Shown in pieces: positions 21,130 to 32,682 of a stretch of DNA of 64,000 nt (its first letter is position 1; the number at the start of each line of letters is the position of its first letter). The notes under the pieces were generated by a model. The model saw only the letters and a list, made by a program, of their open reading frames with translations, made no database searches and was not told where the DNA came from. Location: assembly GCF_042186555.1 (NCBI RefSeq), contig NC_133327.1:53876408-53940407 (forward strand), given 5' to 3'. Both the position numbers and the translations under genes were made by a program. The DNA comes from Aquarana catesbeiana (taxonomy: Eukaryota; Chordata; Amphibia; Anura; Ranidae).

Positions 21130-21905
21130 GTGTGTCACTTGCCACGTCACCTGCCACATGTTGCGGATTGTCACTTGCCACGTCGCCTGTCACCAGATGC
21201 AGATTGTCACTTGCCACGTTGCGGATTGTCACTTGCCATGTCACTTGCCACGTCGCCTGCCACATGTTGCGGATTGTCACTTGCCACGTCACCTGTCACC
21301 AGATGCAGATTGTCATTTGCCACGTTGCCTGCCACATGTTGCGGATTGTCACTTGCCACGTCACCTGTCACCAGATGCAGATTGTCACTTGCCACGTTGC
21401 GGATTGTCACTTGCCATGTCACTTGCCACGTCGCCTGCCACATGTTGCGGATTGTCACTTGCCACGTCACCTGTCACCAGATGCAGATTGTCATTTGCCA
21501 CGTCGCCTGCCACATGTTGCGGATTGTCACTTGCCACGTCACCTGTCACCAGATGCAGATTGTCACTTGCCACGTCGCCTGCCACATGTTGCGGATTGTC
21601 ACTTGCCACGTCGCCTGTCACCAGATGCAGATTGTCTCTTGCCACGTCGCCTGCCACATGTTGTGGATTGTCACTTGCCACGTCGCCTGTCACCAGATGC
21701 AGATTGTCACTTGCCATGTCGCCTGCCACATGTGGCGGATTGTCACTTGCCACGTCGCCTGTCACCAGATGCAGATTGTCACTTGCCATGTCACCTGCCA
21801 CGTTGCGGATTGTCACTTGCATGTAACTTGCCACGTCGCCTGCCACATGTTGCAGATTGTCACTTGCCATGTCGCCTGTCACCAGATGCAGATTGTCACT
21901 TGCCA
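21130..21905. repeat. 36-bp minisatellite with a 72-bp two-unit pattern
   Basis: Units begin GATTGTCACTTGCCACGTCG and end alternately CCACATGTTGCG or TCACCAGATGCA, giving a 72-bp higher-order unit. A few units are shortened. Because 36 is a multiple of 3, several frames on both strands stay open for hundreds of codons. These are not genes. Confidence 0.9.
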
Positions 21906-22099
21906 CCTGCTAAGGTGGTCTCTTGTGTCCCAGAGACAGGCAGCAGAGAGATGATGTAATCTCTCTGCTGCCGCAGCTGCCTGCATGGTGGGGGGGGACT
22001 GCAGGGATGCAGGGCGGGCGGTGAGAGATGATGTCATCTCTCTGCTCCCCCGCCCGCCTGCTCCCTGATTGGCCACACATGTCAGCGGTGCTCTGTAAC

Positions 22100-22440
22100 T
22101 TATGGAGCCGCCCGGCGGCTCTTTTACTCACAGAGCCGCCCAGCGGCTCTCTCTCTCACGGAGCTGCCCGGCGGCTCTTTTACTCACGGAGCCGCCCAGC
22201 GGCTCTTTTACTCACAGAGCCGCCCAGCGGCTCTCTCTCTCACGGAGCCGCCCGGCGGCTCTTTTACTCACAGAGCCGCTCAGCGGCTCTTTTACTCATG
22301 GAGCCGCCCAGCGGCTCTCTCTCTCACGGAGCCGCCTGGCGGCTCTTTTACTCACGGAGCCGCCCAGCGGCTCTCTCTCTCACGGAGCCGCCCGGCGGCT
22401 CTTTTACTCACAGAGCCGCCCGGCGGCTCTCTCACAGTGA
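22100..22440. repeat. 28-bp minisatellite of hairpin units
   Basis: About 12 units, each with the near-palindrome GAGCCGCCCGGCGGCTC followed by alternating TTTTACTCAC or TCTCTCTCAC. Each unit can fold on itself. Confidence 0.85.
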
Positions 22441-22879
22441 CACTCACCTGCATTTCTGGGGCAATTGCCCCGTTGCCCCCCCCTGGATCCGCCCCTGGTC
22501 AGAATGTGTTTCAAACTAGAATGAATTACAAACTTGATTCAGTGTAATGTAAGGAGAGGACACCCTGCAGCTGTTTACACATCTGGACTCTGGAGCACTA
22601 GTGCGAGACACAAGAACAAACTTTTTAGGATGTCGCACACAGGTACTCCAGTGGATACTTGGGGTGTCTACATGTGTGAAACGTGTCCAAAAAAGATAAG
22701 TATTCCAGCTTTGGTAAGGAAAAAATAATGTCTTCAGCTTGGAACTCTGCCAAAACAGACAACTCTACCCCACTTTCAAGCAATGTTTCATATTCCTATT
22801 TCTGGACTCAAATATTTGTGTGGTAAGTATACTTTTTGTTTCATTCTGATATGGGAGCAATGACTCCCAGGGACACCAG

Positions 22880-22973
22880 GGACCCCCCCCCCCACCTCCT
22901 GAAGAAGGGGAACAAAGGTCACAACCTGAGGATGTGGAGGAAGGAGAGGTGGTGGAGATTGTCACCACAACAG
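22880..22973 (+). pseudogene. SANT gene, acidic internal exon
   Basis: It reads PPPPPPEEGEQRSQPEDVEEGEVVEIVTTT and ends at ACAACAG|GTCAGT (donor 22,974). Such a Pro/Glu-rich linker is usual between the SANT domain and the C-terminal helix of these accessory proteins. The exon start is not certain. Confidence 0.45.
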
Positions 22974-23053
22974 GTCAGTGTCGGACACCACAGATTCAGG
23001 TAATAGATGTATGCCTGCATATTTATAATACACTGTGTGTATTTTTATTTTAG

Positions 23054-23221
23054 GTGATGTTCAGGTTGTGGTACCAAAATCCAGTGATTTCATCAGACAG
23101 TGCACAACGGATGATCCAGGAAATCATGTTTTGTAGTCATGATTTGGACATTATCAAAGAAAAAAAGAAGGATATTGAACAAAAACTGAAGAACATGATT
23201 GATGTACTAGGGAGAATTTAA
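23054..23221 (+). pseudogene. SANT gene, last exon with coiled coil
   Basis: Acceptor TTTTATTTTAG precedes it. One frame gives SAQRMIQEIMFCSHDLDIIKEKKKDIEQ and on to a TAA at 23,219-23,221, a clear amphipathic helix. The start of the exon (GDVQVVVPKSSDFI) is in another frame, so an indel is likely. The helix probably serves dimerisation or contact with the transposase (inference). Confidence 0.5.
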
Positions 23222-23297
23222 ATCCTAAAAAGATTCCTGGAATTTTTTTAAATTTTTTTTTTTTACAATAATTTTATCTAAAGTTTTAATACAGTTT

Positions 23298-23548
23298 AAA
23301 AGCCAAATTTGCAAGATGCACACAGTGTGTCAACATGTGCTATCTGCTATCGGGGGATTTCAATGTACGTGTTTTGTGGGTGCAACCCCTTCCTCACAAC
23401 TCTAGTAGGTGAGAGGAAGTGGTTGCACCCCCAAAACACGTCCACCCCATGATGGGAGATAGCACATGTTGACATTAGGTATGAGATCAGAAAGGAAATC
23501 CCCATTTTGACTCAAAATTTGTGTGCATCTTCTAAATTTGGCTTTTAC
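23298..23548. repeat. 250-bp hairpin between convergent genes
   Basis: The left arm starts AAAAGCCAAATTTGCAAGATGC and the right arm ends with its complement. An inner pair GTCAACATGTGCTATCT / AGATAGCACATGTTGAC and a pair around ACGTGTTTTG.GGGTGCAACC extend the stem to a loop near 23,400. It lies between the 3' ends of the SANT (+) and transposase (-) genes. It is either a MITE or a structural part of the Harbinger element. Confidence 0.65.
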
Positions 23549-23906
23549 AGGAGTGACTTCACCCCATCTGATGAAGGTAATATCAAGACCTTTTTCACAC
23601 TATAAAATGTCTGATATTGCTTTCTTTTTTGCAATGTCTAACTTTGTAAGTTCCAGAGTTGTGTATGTCATGTTTGTAAACATGCCTGTTTCTGTATTTT
23701 TTCAGAAATTTCAAGGTAAAACTTTGAAAAACAAAAATGTGTTTTTTTACTGCCAAATGTTTTATAAAACGCACATGTGAATGTGCACTGAGTAAAAGGT
23801 TTTATACTCAACAATGTGTGGCTTCTTTCAATTATCAATACCATTTTTTGTGTTAAGTGGGAGGCAAGCCAGGGCGGCCAGCTTCCAGGGCCATCATTGG
23901 AGTTTC

Positions 23907-24517
23907 TTAAAGTCCGGCCTCAGGCCCAACGGAGGCAACATAACTTGCATTATGTCTTTTTAAAAAATTGTGCAGGATGCAGCAACATAAAATGATATGG
24001 TTTAGTTTGTATTCCGCCATATTTATCGCTGTTTGAAATAGGCGGAACCGGCTGGCCAGGATCCCAAAGGCATTTTCCACGACTCTTCTGGCTCTGGCCA
24101 GTCGGTAATTAAAAACCCTCTTCTCCGGGGTGAGGGTCCTCTGGGGAAATGGCCTCATCACGAGGTCACCCAGACCGAATGCCTCATATGCAACGAAGAC
24201 AAATAGCAGGATTTCCACGTTCTCCTCCGGAGGCAATCCCAAGCCACCACTCTCGAGACGTCGGTAGAACTCGTTTCGGGCAAAGACTCCACCATCTGAC
24301 ATCCGGCCATTCCTCCCCACATCCACATATTAAAAATCATATGTCGCTGACACCACCGCCATCAACACTATATTATGTTATATTAGTATGACCCCAAATG
24401 GGGTGGTGGGATGATGTGGACGTGCTTCGAATCGATTGCCCCTCCGCAGTTAGGAAAGTCCCAACGCTGGGCAAAGTGGGATGCCACAGCCTGCCATTCC
24501 TGTGGCGTTGAAGGAAA
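23907..24517 (-). pseudogene. HARBI1-type transposase, C-terminal exon
   Basis: After the acceptor CTCCACAG at 24,518 the reading is FPSTPQEWQAVASHFAQRWD, NCGGAIDSKHV (first catalytic Asp), then after a damaged stretch (stops at 24,320-24,390) VLMAVVSA, VDVGRNGRMSDGGVF (second Asp region), and later NYRLARARRVVENAFGILASRF with the third acidic residue (Glu of VENAFG). The end is CCCILHNFLKRHN. Order and spacing fit the DDE domain of HARBI1 transposases. A stop and a short deletion inactivate it. The protein would cut and join transposon ends at TWA targets. Confidence 0.75.
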
Positions 24518-24536
24518 CTGTGGAGTCAAACAAGAA

Positions 24537-25100
24537 TAGGGATGAGCCGAATACCCCCCAGTTCGGTTCGCACCAGAACCTATCAACGGACCAAAAATTT
24601 GCACGAACGTTAGAACCCCATTGACGTCTATGGGACTCGAACGTTCGAAATAAAAAGTGCTAATTTTAAAGGCTAATTTTCATGGTATTGTCCTAAAAAG
24701 GGTTTGGGGACTCGGGTCCTGCCCCAGAGGACATGTATCAATGCAAAAAAACCTTTTAAAAATGGCCGTTTTTTCGGGAGCAGTGATTTTAATGATGCTT
24801 AAAGTAAAAAAAAAGTGAAATATTCCTTTAAATATCATACCTGGGGGGTGTCTATAGTATGCCTGTAAAGTGGCGCTTGTTTCACGTGCTTAGAACAGTC
24901 CCTGCACAAAATGACATTTTTAAAGGAAAAAAGTCATTTAAAACTGCTTGCGGCATTAATGTAATGTCGGGTCCTGGCAATATGGATGAAAATCAGTGAG
25001 ACAAATGGCATGGGTACCCTCCAGTCCATTACCAGGCCCTTTGGGTCCTATATGGATACTAAGGGGAACCCCGCACCCAAATTAAAAAAAGGAAAGGTGT
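24537..25100. repeat. hAT left terminal region
   Basis: Includes GTGCTAATTTTAAAGGC, GGACATG.ATCAATGCAAAAAA and TTCGGGAGCAGTGATTTTAAT, all present in the same order in the palindromic elements. Noncoding. Confidence 0.75.
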
Positions 25101-25584
25101 TTGGCCCCCAGGCCCTATATACTCTGAACAGCAGTATACAGGCAGTGCAAACAAGACAGGGACTGTAGGTTTGTTGTTAAGTAGAAACTGTTTGTAATTT
25201 TAAACTGGTACATTTTTAAAAGTGTAGCTCCAGCCAAAATATCTGTTTTTAAGCTTTTTGGAAAACATAGGGAAGGGTTATCACCCCTGTGACATTTGTT
25301 TTGCTGTCTGTGCTCCTCTTCAGAACATTTCACCTCACTTTTTGTCCCAATGACAAATGTTTTTTTGAAAATTTGGGGTTTTTAGTGAAACAAGGATTGG
25401 TGATAAAGCATCAGTGAAAAGAAGAAAAGTTTTTCTCATATTAACTCTTACAGGAGAGAATTTCCCTTCCTATGGGGTAGATTTCATCTCACTTCCTGTT
25501 GTCTCCTTCCGTTTGCAAGTAGGAGTCGTTTGTAAGTTGGATGTTTGAAAGTAGGGGCCTGCCCTATATACTCACTAGAAATTT

Positions 25585-27075
25585 GGGCCTTAGGTGTTGT
25601 TGTGGCCTCAACACTGTAAGCCCTCACAGGGCCCTGCTGTGAAATATTAGATCATGAATTGTAATTACATGCCCTTGTTGAACAGGGCCAGAAAAATTGG
25701 GCCTTTGGTGATGGTGGTGGTGGTGCTGGTGCCACAACACTGTAAGTCCTCACAGTTACTCTTGGTGGGCGCTGGAACGGGCCCTGCTGTGAAATATTAG
25801 ATCAAGAATTGTAATTACATGCCCCTGTTGAACAGGGGCTGAAAAATTGGGCCTTTGGTGGTGGTGGTGGTGCTGGTGGCACAACACTGTAAGTCAGTGG
25901 TTCTCAACCTTACTAGTGCCGTGACCCCTTGATAAAATTTCCCAAGTTGTGGGGACCCCTAACAGTGAAATTATTTTCGTAGCGTAGATTGTCAGAACCC
26001 AAGGCAAGACAGGCCATTTGCGCCCCTAATGGACATTTAGTGCTCCCTGAGTCCCTTCCACTCGTACAATATTGAAACCCCTTATGGTACATTTTAGGAT
26101 GTACCACTCTCTTTGTTCTCCTTTCTTTCTCTATTCTAATTTCTTGTTTTTTCCCCATCCCTCTCTCTAGACATCTTTCTTGTTCTTTTTATTATTTCTC
26201 TCCCTTTTTCTTTGTTCCTCTCCCTCTTTTCCTCTCCCTTCCATGTATTCTCTATTTTTATTCCTTCTCTTACTACTTGGTGGAAATGGGATGAGTGGCA
26301 TTGCTGGCGGGTAGTTGGGATGAATGGCAGTGCTGGCGGGGAGTTCGGATGCGTGGCAGTGCTGGGGGGAGTTCAGATCAGCCAACTTGATCTTGATCAA
26401 GCTCATCTGCTGATCTGAGAACTGTAGTGGGGAATTTTAATGGCAACTATAATCATAGGTAGTGTTACTCACTGTGTCTTTGACTTTGTGGTGTCTCGTA
26501 ACAGTGACACCTATGCCGAAATCAGGAGATAGGGTCTCCTCCAGCCCCTCCCACTTCACATTCCTCACCAGTCAGCTGACCTCTAGTCTCTGTCCCCCAG
26601 CCATGCCGTGAACTGAATGTGCGGCTGCGAAGAGGCTGAGTGGGCAGCCACGGGCTCCAGGAACAGCCAAGCTGGACAGCCACAGGTTCCAGGGACAGCC
26701 CTGCTGGGCGGCCGCAAAAAGGCTGGGAGAGCGGTGCGGGCTTCAGGAACAGCCCAGGATTTGGTGACCCCTGGCAAATCATCATTCGACCCCCGACTCC
26801 CAGGTTGAGAACCAGTGCTGTAAGTCCTCACAGTTAATCTTGGTGGGCGCAGAAACAGGCCCTGCTGTGAAATATTAGATCAATAATTCTAATGACATGT
26901 CCCTGGTAAACAGGGGCTGAAAAATTGGGCCTTAGGCACTGGTGCTGGTGCCACAACACTACAACCCCTCACAGATACACTAGTTGGAACGCAGGAACGA
27001 GCCCTGCTGCAAAGTATTGCATCAAAAATTGTAATTACACGCCCCTGTTAAACAGGGGCTGAAAAATTGGGCCTT
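25585..27075. repeat. About 150-bp tandem repeat, four copies
   Basis: Each copy carries AAAATTGGGCCTT, a GGTGGTGGTG run, CACAACACTGTAAG, CCCTGCTGTGAAATATTAG and a small inverted pair CCCCTGTT.AACAGGGG. The array is split by the hAT at 25,895-26,817. It lies downstream of the transposase gene. Confidence 0.75.
25895..26817. mobile_element. Non-autonomous hAT (Charlie-like ends)
   Basis: Ends CAGTGGTTCTCAACCTT and AGGTTGAGAACCAGTG (one mismatch), with an exact 8-bp duplication CTGTAAGT at 25,887-25,894 and 26,818-26,825. These are the well-known ends of Charlie-type hAT elements. No transposase is inside, and 26,620-26,760 has a short GCCACGGGCTCCAGG-like tandem repeat. Confidence 0.85.
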
Positions 27076-27227
27076 AGGCACTGGTGGCAGCGCCCAGAAC
27101 CAAAAATGTTCTTACAAGCTATCAGCATGATCATTGAGGAGGAAGAGGATAATTACTCAGCATAACAGGATAGTCACTCAGCATCAGCATAGGCAGTCTT
27201 TGAAGGGATCTGACATTTCAAAAAAAA

Positions 27228-30200
27228 TTATTCAGTTACATCAGCATCAGGTGCTTGGTAGCTGGTGGTGATCCAAGACTGATTCATTTTTATGAAGGTC
27301 AATCGATTGACCGAGTCGGTGGACAGACGCAAGCCTCCAGCAGCACTGAATGTGCATTCCGAAAGAACGCTGGATGCAGGACAGGCCAGTAGCTCAATTG
27401 CATACTGTGCAAGCTCTGGCCAGTGATCCATCCTCAAGACCCAGTAACCCAGAGGATTTTCGGTGGGAAAGGTGTCCAAGTCAGATCTTGCCCCTAGGTA
27501 TTCCTACACCATGTAAAACAGACGCTGGCGATGGTTGCTGGAACCGATCATACCTTGGGGCTGCGGACTAAAAAATTGTCTGAACGCATCGGGCAGACGG
27601 CCACCCTTCTCCACAGCTCCTTCTTTGACTGACCGAAGCCTCAGCAACACGTTGTCCAGAAACAGGAGTTTGTAACCTCCCAGTCTCTAGGAACGCATTG
27701 CACAGACCTTTCTGCAAGGCCTCCCGATGATGTTTCATCCTCTGCTCCCTCTGCGACAGCAAGATAAGGTCTGCAACCTTACCCTTGTAACGTGGATCAA
27801 GGAGGGTTGCCAGCCAGTATAGGTCCTTCTCTTTGATACCACGAATATGAGGATCCTTCCGCAGGCTTTGCAGGATCAGGGAAGCCATGCAGCGTAGTTT
27901 TGCTGAGGCATTCGGTCCGGAGTCCTCTGGGTCACTAAGGATGACATGATCCGCAGCCACCTCCTCCCAGCCACGTACAAGTCCATGTGTTTCTTGGGAC
28001 TGATCCCTTAAAGACTGCTGCTGATGCTGAGTGCCAGGCTCCACCTCTGATACAATCCTCCTCCTCCTCCTCCTCTTCCTGTGTGATCGGCGGACACGCA
28101 GGAACACTGCCTGGATAAAGGAGGCCTTGAGAGCTAAGGAAGTCCTCTTCTTCCTGCCTCTGTTCTGCCTCAAGTTCCCTGTCCATTATTCCATGCAGCG
28201 TGTGTTCCAACAGGTGGACAAGGGGGGCAGTGTCAATGATGCATGCACTGTCACTGCTCACCATCCTCATGGCCTCCTCAAATGGTGACAGGACAGTGCA
28301 TGCATCCCTGATCATGGCCCACTGGCGTGGGGAAAAAAAACAAGCTCCCCTGACCCTGTCCTGGTGCCATAGTCACACAGGTACTCATTCATGGCCCTCT
28401 GCTGTGTGTGCAGCCCCTGCAGCATAGCCAACGTTGAGTTCCACCTGGTGAGCATGTCACAGATTAGGCAGTTCTTGGGCAGGTTAAACTCCTTTTGGAG
28501 GTCTGCCAGCCGAGCACTGGCATTATATGCCCGGCAGAAATGCCCACAGACTTTCCTGGCCTGCCTCAGGACATCCTGTAAGCCCAGGTACCTGCCCAAG
28601 AACCGCTGCACCACCAAGTTAAGGACGTGAGCCAAACAGGGCACATGGGTCAGTTGTCCCTGTCGGAGGACAGAGAGGAGGTTGGTGCCATTGTCGCAAA
28701 CCACCATTCCTGCCTTAAGTTGGCGTGGTGTCAACCACCTCTGAACCTGCCCCTGCAGAGCTGACAGAACCTCTGCCCCAGTGTGGCTCCTGTCCCTCAA
28801 GCACACCAGCTCAAGCACCGCATGGCATCTTTTGGCCTGCGTAGTTGCGTAGCCCCTTGAACGCCTATGGAGCACCGCTGATTCTGAGGACAAAGCACAA
28901 GAAGAGGCCATGGAGGAAGAAGAAGAGGAGGGGGTGGAGGAGAGAGGTGTGTCACAATCATTAGTAGTGGCATTTTGGAGGCGTGGTGGTGGAACAATCT
29001 CCAACACTACTGCACCTTGTCCTGCATCCTTCGCAGCTGCCAGCAGAGTCACCCAATGCACGGTGAAACTTAGGTAACGTCCCTGTCCATGCCTGCTGGA
29101 CCATGGGTCAGCGGTAATATGCACCTTACCGCTGACCGCCCTGTCCAACGAGGCATGGACATTGCCTTCCACATGCCGGTAGAGAGCTGGAATCGCCTTC
29201 CATGAGAAAAAGTGGCGTTTGGGTACCTGCCACTGAGGAACCGCACATTCCACAAACTCACGGAAGGGGGCAGAGTCTACCAACTGAAAAGGTAGCAGTT
29301 GAAGTGCTAGCAATTTTGCCAAGCTAGCATTCAACCGCTGGGCATGTGGATGGCTGGGAGTGAACTTCTTTCGGCGGTGCAGCAGTGCAGCAGCTGGGGC
29401 AGGAAAATTTGCCTGGTACAATCTGACGTCGGTGTACCGAAAGCAAATTGCCCACAAGTACTTGGGTGTGACACACCTAATTCTACACCTTTATTCCTCT
29501 CAGTGCAGGTCTCAGAGAGGACTGAAGGTATAGTGGGGTTAGAGATCTCAGCTGATGAGGAGCAAAGAGAGGTCCTCTTTGTTCTTTGGTGTGGGTCTTT
29601 TAGATACGCTTGCCAACGAACTGCATGGCAGGTCAACATATGTTTGGTCAAGCATGTGGTTCCCAAGCGGGAGATGTTTTGGCCACGCGAGATACGCTTG
29701 AGACATATGTTGCAAATAGCAGCGGTGCGAACTGATGCACTTGTCTCAAAAAAGGCCCACACCAAAGAACTTTTGGAATAACGCACAGAGACCCTGCACA
29801 TGCGGAGCTTTGCGGTGTGATGCAGTTAGTGTGCTGCCCTTAGGCTGGCCCTTGGAGGGCATCCTGCCTCGTTGGTGATGTGCCTCCTCCTCCTCCTCCT
29901 CTCTCCTATCAGGCACTCACGTTGAGTCAGTGACCTCATCATCCTCTCCCTCCTCATTACTGGAGCAAACCTGGCAGTATGTTGCAGCAGGGGGAGCATG
30001 ACTGCCAGATTGCTGTCCTTCTTGGGCACCCCCTCTGTCCGTGCTCACGTTACTGCCTTCATCTAGCTCATTATCATCATCAGAGCCTTCTAAATGCTGG
30101 GCAACCTCCTGGAGCATGTACCCAACACTGTGGTCAAACAGTTCGAGGGACTCCTCAGGAGGACATGGTGGGGCTAGGGAAGGAGTCACTGATGCCATTG

Positions 30201-30495
30201 AGCCAAGGGAAGAGGCCGCGTTGGCAGCTGCTTTGCCAGACAAAGTACTCTGAGCATGGATGAGAGAGGATGAGGAGGATAAGGACGGCTTGGTCATCCA
30301 CTCGACCAAGTCTTCCGCATGTTGCGGCTCAACACGGCCAGCTGCCGAAAAAAAGGCCAAGCGTGTCCCACGACCACGTGCTGATGAGGATGCACCGTCT
30401 TCATGACCACCACTGTTGCCTCCAGACACAGAGCCTGCTTGCCCTCTTTTATTGGCTTGTGACTGTCTGCCTCTCCTTGTTGGCCTTCCAGACAT
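27228..30495 (-). pseudogene. hAT transposase, BED-finger type
   Basis: Starts at 30,495 (MSGRPTRRGRQSQAN), with a Ser/Gly/Glu-rich N-terminal region to about 29,917. A BED zinc finger follows at about 29,710-29,620 (CNICLKRIS ... HMLTCH), then the catalytic core 29,400-28,312 (ITADPWSSRHGQGRYLSFTVHWV, VVCDNGTNLLSVLRQ, VPCLAHVLNLVVQ, CDMLTRWNSTLAML). Next come an acidic insert and LYWLATLLDPRYKGK (about 27,820). The hAT dimerisation motif is at 27,470-27,300 (NPLGYWVLRM, ELAQYAIELLACPASSVLSE). At least four frame changes or stops break it. Known relatives are ZBED-type genes. This is the likely source family for the palindromic MITEs. Confidence 0.8.
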
Positions 30496-30589
30496 ACTAA
30501 TGGCCTGTAGCTGCACTAAGCTGGGATATATATATACTGATACTGCAGCTAGTAAAATCAACTGCCTGCCTGTAGTATGAGAACACCAC

Positions 30590-31290
30590 CAACCTTCTAC
30601 AGGTAGCTTTAGCTGAACGCTGTGCAGAGGTCGCAAAAAACTAACTTGTAGCTTATTTAGCTGCCTGCAGTAGTAATAGGATCAGGAAAACACCACAAAC
30701 CTTCTACAGGTAGCTTTAGCTGAACACTGTGCAGAGGTCGCAAAAAACTAACTTGTAGCTTATTTAGCTGCCTGCGGTAGTGATAGGATCAGGAAAACAC
30801 CACCAACCTTCTATAGGTAGCTTTAGCTGAACACTGTGCAGAGGTCGCACTACACTAACTTTTAGCTTATTTAGCTGCCTGCGGTAGTGATAGGATCAGG
30901 AAAACACCACCAACCTTCTACAGATAGCTTTAGCTGAACACTGTGCAGAGGTCGCACTACACTAACTTGTAGCTTATTTAGCTGCCTGCGGTAGTGATAG
31001 GATCAGGAAAACACCACCAACCTTCTACAGGTAGCTTTAGCTGAACACTGTGCAGAGGTCGCAAAAAACTAACTTGTAGCTTATTTAGCTGCCTGCGGTA
31101 GTGATAGGATCAGGAAAACACCACCAACCTTCTACAGGTAGCTTTAGTTGAATACTGTGCAGAGGTCGCAAAAAACTAACTTGTAGCTTATTTAGCTGCC
31201 TGCGGTAGTGATAGGATCAGGAAAACACCACCAACCTTCTACAGGTAGCTTTAGCTGAACACTGTGCAGAGGTCACACTACACTAACTTG
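30590..31290. repeat. 107-bp tandem repeat, about six copies
   Basis: Unit includes CTTTAGCTGAACACTGTGCAG, CTTATTTAGCTGCCTGCGG, TAGTGATAGGATCAGG and CACCACCAACCTTCTACAGG, recurring at 104-110-bp steps. It lies just upstream of the hAT transposase start and may include its promoter (inference). Confidence 0.85.
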
Positions 31291-32035
31291 TAGCTTTAGC
31301 TGAACACTATGAGGAGGACGCACTACACTAACTTGTAGCTGTAGCTGAACACTGTGCAGAGGTCACACTACACTAACTTGTAGCTTTAGCTGAACACTGT
31401 GAGGAGGATGCACTACACTAACTTGTAGCTTTAGCTGAACACTGTGCAGAAGTCGCACTACACTAACTTGTAGTTTTAGCTGAACACTGTGAGGAGGACG
31501 CACTACACTAACTTGTAGCTTTAGCTGAACACTGTGAGGAGGATGCACTACACTAACTTGTAGCTTTAGCTGAACACTGTGCACTACACTAACTTGTAGC
31601 TTTAGCTGAACACTGTGAGGAGGATGCACTACACTAACTTGTAGCTTTAGCTGAACACTGTGCAGAGGTCGCACTACACTAACTTGTAGCTTTAGCTGAA
31701 CACTGTGAGGAGGACGCACTACATTAACTTGTAGCTTTAGCTGAACACTGTGCAGAGGTCGCACTACACTAACTTGTAGCTTTAGCTGAACACTGTGTGG
31801 AGGACGCACTACACTAACTTGTAGCTTTAGCTGAACATTGTGCAGAGGTCACACTACACTAACTTGTAGCTTTAGCTGAACACTGTGGGGAGGATGCACT
31901 ACACTAACTTGTTGTAGCTTTAGCTGAACACTGTGCACTACACTAAATTGTAGCTTTAGCTGACACTGTGCAGAGGTCACACTAAACTAACTTGTAGCTT
32001 TAGCTGAAGACTGTGAGGAGGACGCACTACACTAA
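31287..32035. repeat. 45-bp tandem repeat, about 17 copies
   Basis: Unit CTTTAGCTGAACACTGTG followed by CAGAGGTC or AGGAGGAC, then GCACTACACTAACTTGTAG. It is a shortened form of the 107-bp unit next to it. Since 45 is a multiple of 3, one minus-strand frame stays open, but it is not a gene. Confidence 0.9.
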
Positions 32036-32183
32036 CTGTATATAGTCTAGCTGCCTGACTGTGGTACTAATAGGATCAAAAGAACACCAGCAATTTTCTT
32101 CAGGTAGCTGTAAATACTGTAACAAAACAAGCCTGCCTGTCAGTAGCAAGATAACAGGAACGGATCCAGCTAAACTGAATACA

Positions 32184-32186
<3 letters not shown>

Positions 32187-32227
<41 letters not shown>
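32187..32227. repeat. (TA)n microsatellite
   Basis: About 20 TA units inside the hAT element. Confidence 0.95.
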
Positions 32228-32231
<4 letters not shown>

Positions 32232-32682
32232 GGGATGCATATATATACACAATACACTGTAAGTGCAGCTAACTGACTGACTGTCCTGCCTAATCTATCT
32301 AACTTAAATCAAATGACACTGTCTGTCTCTCTCTCTCTCTTTATCTATGAACGCCGAAACACACTACACAGGGCCGCCGTGCAGGTGGCCTTATATAGTG
32401 TGAGACGTGTACTAAATCCCCTGAGCCATAATTGGCCAAAGCCTCCTTGGCTTCGGCCAATTACGGCTCTCTGTTCAGACGGCGCTGTGATTGGCCAAGC
32501 GTGTGGGTCATAGTGCATGCTTGGCCAATCATCAGCCAGCAATGCACTGCGATACCGCAGTGAATTATGGGCCATGACGCGCCACATGAATTTGGTGCGA
32601 ACAGCCCATATCGTTCGCAATTCAGCGAACGGGCGAACAGACGATGTTCGAGTCGAACACGAAGCTCATTCCTAAACAAGAA

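Larger units (their letters stand above)
20908..22497. mobile_element. Non-autonomous hAT with two minisatellites
   Basis: Ends CAGGGGCGGATCCAG and CTGGATCCGCCCCTG, with an exact 8-bp duplication GTCAGAAT at 20,900-20,907 and 22,498-22,505. The inside is almost all tandem repeat (21,130-21,905 and 22,100-22,440). It lies in an intron of the SANT gene of Harbinger B. Confidence 0.85.
24537..32674 (-). mobile_element. hAT element with ZBED-like transposase (8.1 kb)
   Basis: Left end TAGGGATGAGCCGAA and right end ...CGAAGCTCATTCCTA, with an exact 8-bp duplication AACAAGAA at 24,529-24,536 and 32,675-32,682. It contains a full-length but broken transposase gene (-), a tandem repeat near the left end (25,585-27,075) and two arrays upstream of the gene (30,590-32,035). 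The left 560 bp match the right ends of the palindromes at 15,142 and 45,178, and its right end matches their left ends. It is inserted in an intron of the Harbinger B transposase gene. Confidence 0.85.

Noticed and set aside
21106..21959. Several overlapping open frames of more than 200 codons on both strands
   Set aside because: They arise from a 36-bp tandem repeat whose length is a multiple of three. The products are simple repeats with no domain, inside a hAT element.
31363..31809. Minus-strand open frame of 148 codons with a 15-residue repeat
   Set aside because: It is a translation of the 45-bp tandem array upstream of the hAT transposase.
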